NCBI RefSeq assembly: GCF_040327995.1 | Contig: NZ_JBEPIJ010000009.1 | Span: 62,001-126,000 of the forward strand | Reading direction: 5' to 3' | Length of the DNA stretch: 64,000 nucleotides | Source of the DNA: Solimonas thermocellulolyticum | GTDB taxonomy: Bacteria > Pseudomonadota > Gammaproteobacteria > Nevskiales > Nevskiaceae | Shown: in pieces, positions 57,264-64,000 of the stretch | Position numbering within the stretch: the stretch's first letter is position 1 | Layout: each line of letters opens with the position of its first letter | Translations under genes and position numbers: made by a program | Notes under the pieces: generated by a model | Databases searched by the model: none | Told to the model about the DNA's origin: nothing | The model's input: the letters and a program-made list of their open reading frames with translations, nothing else

Positions 57264-57632
57264 ATGGAGGCAAGGCTGCAGCACCCCCCGCCGACAAACA
57301 GCACCGCATGCGGCGGCCGTGCGCGCAGCGTGGTCGGCGCCGGCGTCGTCGGTGCGCTGCTGGCGCTCGCACCGCTGGCCACGCCGCAGCAGGTACGCGC
57401 CGACCAGGACAACCTTTTGCCGCGGCAACTGATCGAACCGGCGACGATGCCGCCGCGCATGACGCCGCTGCCGCGCCTGCGCGAACCGCGGCTGTCACCC
57501 GCCGATGCCGCGCGCGAGGTCCAGCGCCGCCACGGCGGCCGCGTGCTGTCGGTACAGGAGCGGCGCGACGGCGGCTATCGCGTCAAAATCCTCAAGGACG
57601 GTGAGGTACGGATTTACGAGATCACGCCATGA
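57264..57632 (+). CDS. Small exported PepSY-like protein ahead of a two-component system
   Basis: A 122-residue protein whose start is uncertain: ATG 57264 is listed, with GTG 57234 and TTG 57240 as alternatives. An N-terminal arginine-containing region leads into a hydrophobic stretch (VVGAGVVGALLALAPLA) and a likely cleavage near QQVRADQ. The C-terminal 45 residues (SPADAAREVQRRHGGRVLSVQERRDGGYRVKIL) resemble a single PepSY unit. It lies 16 bases before the response regulator, so it may be an accessory inhibitor or sensor partner of that system; this is inference. Confidence 0.7.
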   Translation: MEARLQHPPPTNSTACGGRARSVVGAGVVGALLALAPLATPQQVRADQDNLLPRQLIEPATMPPRMTPLPRLREPRLSPADAAREVQRRHGGRVLSVQERRDGGYRVKILKDGEVRIYEITP

Positions 57633-57648
57633 GATCGGGGGCATCCAC

Positions 57649-58326
57649 ATGCGCGCATTGGTGATCGAGGACGACGCCGCGCTGCGCCAGCAGATCGTGC
57701 ATTTTTTGTCCGCGGAAGGCTTTGCCGTGGATGCCGCGGCCGACGGTGACCAAGGGCTTTACATGGCGGAGGAATACCCGGCCGACATCGCCATCGTCGA
57801 CCTCGGCCTGCCCGGCGTGCCCGGCATCGACATCGTGCGCAAGGCGCGCAGCAGCGGCCGTAAGTATCCGATCCTGATCCTCACCGCCCGCGACGGCTGG
57901 GAGGCCAAGGTCGAGGGCCTTGGAGCCGGCGCCGACGACTATCTGGTCAAGCCCTTCCACCCGCAGGAGCTGATCGCGCGCGTGCGCGCCCTGCTACGCC
58001 GCAGCGGCGGCTGGGCCTCGGCGCAGCTGGCGTCCGGGCCGTACGTCGTCGACGTCAGTGCCAAGACCGTCAGCGCAGACGGCAAGCCGGTGGAACTGAC
58101 CAGCTACGAGTTCCGCGTGCTCGAATACCTGCTCACCCACGCCGGCAAGGTGATCTCCAAGACCGAGCTCACCGAGCACCTCTACACCGAGAATGAGGAG
58201 CGCGACAGCAACGTCATCGAGGTCTTCATCCGGCGCCTGCGCTCCAAGCTCGACCCCGACGGCCGGTACAACCCGATCACGACGATCCGCGGCGCCGGCT
58301 ATCGCTGGGACTTGGCGCGTAGCTGA
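57649..58326 (+). CDS. OmpR/PhoP-family response regulator
   Basis: A 225-residue regulator. The receiver domain has acidic residues EDD at 7-9, phospho-acceptor D51 in IVDLGLPG, T/A switch residues in ILTARDGWEAKVEGLGAGADDYLVKPF, and K104. The winged-helix domain (about 125-222) ends TTIRGAGYRWDLA. The sequence is closest in style to PhoP. The ATG at 57649 follows GGGGG. It is transcribed with the kinase gene, 20 bases apart. Confidence 0.93.
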   Translation: MRALVIEDDAALRQQIVHFLSAEGFAVDAAADGDQGLYMAEEYPADIAIVDLGLPGVPGIDIVRKARSSGRKYPILILTARDGWEAKVEGLGAGADDYLVKPFHPQELIARVRALLRRSGGWASAQLASGPYVVDVSAKTVSADGKPVELTSYEFRVLEYLLTHAGKVISKTELTEHLYTENEERDSNVIEVFIRRLRSKLDPDGRYNPITTIRGAGYRWDLARS

Positions 58327-58346
58327 GCGAACCGCCCTCTCCACCG

Positions 58347-59675
58347 GTGAACTCCCTACGCACGCGCCTGCTGGTCGCGGCAGCCTTGATCGTCGTCGCC
58401 TTCGGCAGCCTCACCGGGCTGATCCTCGAGCGTTCGTTCCAGAACGCCATGCTGCAGGCCCAGCAGGACAAGATGCAGACGCTGGTGTACTCCCTGCTGG
58501 GTGCAGCCTCGACGAATGCTTTCGGCGAACTGACCATCGCGCTCGAGGCAGTGCCCGATCCTCGTCTGCGCCAGCCGCTGTCCGGGCTGGAAGCCGCGCT
58601 GTTCGACGACGAAGGCGTCATCGTCTGGAGCTCGGCGGATTTTCTGCGCCTGCGACCGCCCGCGAGCCCGGAGGTGGGCGAGTGGCGATTCGAGCGGCTC
58701 GCCGATCCCAATGCCTTCGCCTTGAGCTTTGGCCTGCGCTGGATCGACTCGGCCGACGATCCGCGACGCTACACCATCGTCGTGCTCGAAGACGCCAATG
58801 CCTGGGACCGTCAGCTCGGCACCTTCCGACGCACACTGTGGTTCTGGCTCGGCGCCACGCTGGCCGCGCTCACGCTCGCCCTTTTGCTGCTATTGCGCTG
58901 GGGCTTGAAGCCGCTACGCCAGCTCGGCAGCGAGTTGCAGCGCATCGAGCGCGGGGAGCAGCAGCAGATCCAGGGTCACTATCCGCAGGAGATCCAGCCG
59001 CTGGCGCGCGATCTCAATACGATGATCACCGCGGAGCGCAACCAGCAGACGCGCTATCGCAATGCGCTCGGCGATCTGGCGCACACGCTCAAGACACCGC
59101 TCGCCGTGCTGCGCGGCATGACCGCGCAGAGCGGGCTGGACGAGGGCTTTCGGTGCCAGCTCGGCGAGCAGATCGACCGCATGCAGCACATCGTCGACCA
59201 CCAGTTACGACGCGCCGCCGCCGCCGGCACCCGCACGCTGACCGAGCCGGTCGCGCTGCGCAGCCTGTGCGACAAGCTGCTCACCGCGATCGTGAAGGTC
59301 TATGCCGACAAGCGGCTGCAGGTGGACAACGCGGTGCCCGAGCATCTGCGCCTGCGCGCCGACCAGGGGGACCTCTACGACCTGCTCGGCAACCTCATCG
59401 ACAACGCCGCCAAGTACGGAAACGGTCAGCTGCGCGTCAGTGCCTTGAGCGGCTCGCGGCAATGCCTGATCGTGGTCGAGGACGATGGTGCCGGCTTTCC
59501 ACCACAGGCCGAACACCTGCTGCAGCGCGGCGCACGAGCCGACGAGCGCCAGCCCGGCCAGGGCCTCGGTCTTGCCGCCGTGGCCGACATCGTCCGGGCC
59601 TACGGTGGTCGCCTGCTGCTCGACCGCTCGCCCTTGGGCGGCGCAAAAGTGATCGTTGCGCTGCCGCTGCGTTGA
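58347..59675 (+). CDS. PhoQ-like sensor histidine kinase
   Basis: A 442-residue membrane kinase starting at GTG 58347. TM1 lies at about 8-28 and TM2 at about 164-184, enclosing a 135-residue periplasmic sensor. A HAMP-like segment follows. The phospho-acceptor is H246 in LGDLAHTLKTPLAVL, the N box is NLIDNAAKYG, and the G boxes are VEDDGAGFP and GQGLGLAAV. The layout matches PhoQ, but no strongly acidic cluster for divalent-cation sensing is obvious, so the signal is unknown. It ends 12 bases from the convergent orn. Confidence 0.92.
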   Translation: MNSLRTRLLVAAALIVVAFGSLTGLILERSFQNAMLQAQQDKMQTLVYSLLGAASTNAFGELTIALEAVPDPRLRQPLSGLEAALFDDEGVIVWSSADFLRLRPPASPEVGEWRFERLADPNAFALSFGLRWIDSADDPRRYTIVVLEDANAWDRQLGTFRRTLWFWLGATLAALTLALLLLLRWGLKPLRQLGSELQRIERGEQQQIQGHYPQEIQPLARDLNTMITAERNQQTRYRNALGDLAHTLKTPLAVLRGMTAQSGLDEGFRCQLGEQIDRMQHIVDHQLRRAAAAGTRTLTEPVALRSLCDKLLTAIVKVYADKRLQVDNAVPEHLRLRADQGDLYDLLGNLIDNAAKYGNGQLRVSALSGSRQCLIVVEDDGAGFPPQAEHLLQRGARADERQPGQGLGLAAVADIVRAYGGRLLLDRSPLGGAKVIVALPLR

Positions 59676-59687
59676 TCCGGAGCGCCG

Positions 59688-60245
59688 TCACGGGGTGCGG
59701 ATGAAGTGCGCGCGGTAGTACGCCAGCTCGGCGATCGACTCGCGGATGTCGTCCAGCGCGAGATGTGACGAGGTCTTGGTCAAGCCCTTGGCCAGATCCG
59801 GCGCCCAGCGCTGGCACAGCTCTTTGAGCGTGCTGACGTCGAGATTGCGGTAATGGAAATACCGTTCGAGCTGCGGCATCCAGCGTGCGAGGAAGCGCCG
59901 ATCCTGGCAGATCGAGTTGCCGCACATCGGCGAGGCACCGGCCGGCACCCAGGCCGACAGAAACGCCAGCGTCTCGGCCTCGGCCTGCGCCTCGTCGACG
60001 GTGCTCTGGCGCACGCGCTCGGTCAGCCCGGAGCCGCCGTGCTGGCGCGTGTTCCACTCGTCCATCGCGGCGAGCTCGTCGTCGGATTGGTGGATCGCCA
60101 GCACCGGCCCTTGCGCGAGCACGTTGAGCTGGCTGTCGGTGACGACAGTCGCGATCTCGATGATGCGGTGGCGCTCGGGGACGAGCCCGGTCATTTCCAG
60201 GTCGATCCAGATCAAGTTGCTGGGGTCGGGTTTGATGACGGACAT
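59688..60245 (-). CDS. orn: Oligoribonuclease
   Basis: A 185-residue DEDDh 3'-5' exonuclease degrading the last di- to pentaribonucleotides, including pGpG from c-di-GMP turnover. Exonuclease motifs are NLIWIDLEMTGL (D, E), MCGNSICQDRRFL and the SSHLALDDIRESI region with H and D. The ATG at 60245 matches the family start; the longer frame upstream has no conserved residues. It diverges from cbs across 62 bases. Confidence 0.97.
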   Translation of the reverse strand: MSVIKPDPSNLIWIDLEMTGLVPERHRIIEIATVVTDSQLNVLAQGPVLAIHQSDDELAAMDEWNTRQHGGSGLTERVRQSTVDEAQAEAETLAFLSAWVPAGASPMCGNSICQDRRFLARWMPQLERYFHYRNLDVSTLKELCQRWAPDLAKGLTKTSSHLALDDIRESIAELAYYRAHFIRTP

Positions 60246-60307
60246 GGCGCGATCGACGGTGCTATCGTGAGTCGCGCGACAGACTGCCACAAGCGAGGAG
60301 AACCAGC

Positions 60308-61675
<1,368 letters not shown>

Positions 61676-61746
61676 CGCGATGGCCCGACGCGAATCCGTG
61701 CGGCCACCCCGGCCTCGATCGCTCGACCTCGCCCTTGCCCAACCCC

Positions 61747-62598
61747 ATGCACGAAACCATCGCCGTCGTCTTCGATTTCGACGATACCCTCGCGCCCGAC
61801 ACCACCTCGGGTTTTCTGCGCCACTGCGGTCTGGACGACGTGGGCCGCTTCTGGCGAGAGTGCGTCGACCCTCGGGTCACGCGCGAGGACTGGGATCCGG
61901 TACCGGCCTATCTGTACGAGATGATCGTCGCGGCGCGCGACGGCCGGTTGCCGCCGATCACGCGCGAGCGTCTGGCCGACTGGGGGCGTATGGCCCCCCT
62001 GCACCCCGGCGTCGAGACCCTGTTCGCACGCCTGCGTCGCGCGGCACGCGATGCCAACCCCCGGGTCAATCTGGAGTTCTACGTGATCTCCAGCGGCATC
62101 GGCGACGTGCTACGCCACACCCGTATCGCCCATGAACTCACCGATCTGTGGGCCTCGGAGTTCCATTACGACGAACGCGGTCATGCCGTGTTCCCGCGGC
62201 GCGTGATCAGCTTCACCGACAAGACGCGCTACCTGTTCCACGTCCAGAAGGGTCTGGTCGGCCCGCAGCACCGCGGCAAGCCCTTCGAGGTCAACCGCAA
62301 GTTACCCGCGGAGCGGTTGCGCGTACCGCTGAACCAGATGATCTTCGTCGGCGACGGTTACACCGACATCCCGTGCTTCTCGCTGCTCAAGCAGCACGGT
62401 GGCGTGCCGATCGCGGTCTACGACCGCCAGCGCGAAGACAAATGGGGCAACGCCTTCCAGTTCGTCCGCGATGGCCGCGTCGCCAATCTGCATTCGGCCA
62501 ACTACCGCGAAGACTCGGACCTATCGACATTTCTGCTGATGGCCGTGCGCAGCCTGTGCACCGACATCGCGCTGGCCGCGCGGACTTATCAGGGCTGA
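61747..62598 (+). CDS. HAD-family hydrolase, phosphoserine-phosphatase-like
   Basis: A 283-residue HAD phosphatase. Motif I is VVFDFDDTLAPDT (nucleophile D10, acid D12), motif II is YVISSG near 115, and motif IV is VGDGYTDIPCF near 202-212, with a lysine-bearing segment (FTDKTRYLF) between. The ATG at 61747 is preferred to TTG 61735. It lies four bases before the gamma-lyase gene, and therefore in the transsulfuration operon. The substrate is unknown; a role in supplying serine or removing a phosphorylated intermediate is speculative. Confidence 0.82.
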   Translation: MHETIAVVFDFDDTLAPDTTSGFLRHCGLDDVGRFWRECVDPRVTREDWDPVPAYLYEMIVAARDGRLPPITRERLADWGRMAPLHPGVETLFARLRRAARDANPRVNLEFYVISSGIGDVLRHTRIAHELTDLWASEFHYDERGHAVFPRRVISFTDKTRYLFHVQKGLVGPQHRGKPFEVNRKLPAERLRVPLNQMIFVGDGYTDIPCFSLLKQHGGVPIAVYDRQREDKWGNAFQFVRDGRVANLHSANYREDSDLSTFLLMAVRSLCTDIALAARTYQG

Positions 62599-62602
62599 TC
62601 CC

Positions 62603-63763
<1,161 letters not shown>

Positions 63764-64000
63764 AAATCGCCGACCTCGGCCCCCGCCGAGGGCTCTGGCT
63801 GGGCTTGCGCGTCGCGCCGTTCATGATCCGTCGACCACCGATCGGGCGCTCCGCACACGGGCGCCTGCGCGCCAGTGCAGCACACGAGGCCCTCGGCTGA
63901 TGTCCGCCAAACCGACAGCGAGCGTCCGATGGGAGGACACCGCTCACGCCAGGGCCGAGACTAGCTCTCCGTAAATCAATGACTTGAGATGGGTCTGGTG
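63764..64000. other. Right-edge region without a supported gene
   Basis: The first 150 bases are GC-rich and only carry open frames that are shadows or too short. The last 40 or so bases (from about 63960) turn clearly AT-richer, suggesting a regulatory region or the edge of a different element just outside the window. No inverted-repeat end, tRNA end or start codon with ribosome site is visible. Confidence 0.35.

Noticed and set aside
61680..62135. An arginine-rich 151-codon frame between cbs and the HAD gene.
   Set aside because: It overlaps the conserved HAD motif I region in another frame and has no recognisable features.

Overview
The window is chromosomal DNA from a high-GC gammaproteobacterium. 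Four things point there: the block tilS-accA-dnaE-rnhB-lpxB-lpxA-fabZ-lpxD-ompH-bamA-rseP-dxr-cdsA-uppS-frr-pyrH-tsf-rpsB beside map-glnD-dapD-dapE; the surE-pcm-nlpD group; eno-ftsB-ispD-ispF; and orn plus a PspF/PspABC system. The cbs/cystathionine gamma-lyase pair and the animal-type class I aldolase fit a lineage near Xanthomonadales/Nevskiales better than enterobacteria. That placement is inference and the genus is not determined. There are no insertion sequences, integrases, phage genes or CRISPR arrays. Gene packing is very tight, with many ATGA or GTGA stop/start overlaps, and no gene-free stretch exceeds 300 bases.

Layout. 1-1393: end of a SUF iron-sulfur operon (sufD 3' end, sufS). 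1402-5548 (minus): an operon of a secreted metal-dependent hydrolase lipoprotein, a small cupredoxin-like protein and a polytopic membrane protein rich in intramembrane histidines. 5698-11058 (minus): alaC-hom-thrC-recJ, with a promoter in front of alaC. 11148-13940 (minus): surE-pcm-yqaA/dedA-nlpD. 14092-14613: an Smr-domain gene. 14625-41086 (minus): a very long housekeeping block covering isoprenoid precursors (ispD, ispF, dxr, uppS), Kdo and lipid A (kdsA, lpxA/B/D), fatty acids (accA, fabZ), phospholipid (cdsA), outer-membrane assembly (ompH/skp, bamA, rseP), replication (dnaE, rnhB), CTP/UMP (pyrG, pyrH), translation (tilS, frr, tsf, rpsB) and eno/ftsB. 41163-47683 (plus): map, glnD, dapD, dapE and a YheT-type hydrolase. 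47743-48756 (minus): class I fructose-bisphosphate aldolase. 49007-49096: tRNA-Ser(UGA).

49181-59675 is the most accessory-like part. An RND efflux permease is followed convergently by pspF. The divergent psp operon has a clear sigma-54 promoter, a perfect IHF consensus and a 17-bp palindrome upstream. Its first gene encodes an unrecognised 89-residue secreted protein, followed by pspA, pspB and pspC. Then come a TetR regulator coupled to an RND membrane-fusion lipoprotein, a small PepSY-like exported protein, and a PhoP/PhoQ-type two-component pair. The permease and the adaptor that may serve it are thus separated by the envelope-stress operon. 59688-63763: orn (minus), then cbs, a HAD phosphatase and cystathionine gamma-lyase (plus), a reverse transsulfuration cassette. 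The last 237 bases hold no gene I can support.

Points most worth a second look: the psp control region and its leading small gene; the hydrolase/cupredoxin/membrane operon; two short arrays of degenerate heptamers at operon junctions (uppS-cdsA and dapD-dapE), the second supplying both a stop and a start codon; a roughly 55-residue insertion in EF-Ts; and the HAD enzyme inside the transsulfuration cassette.
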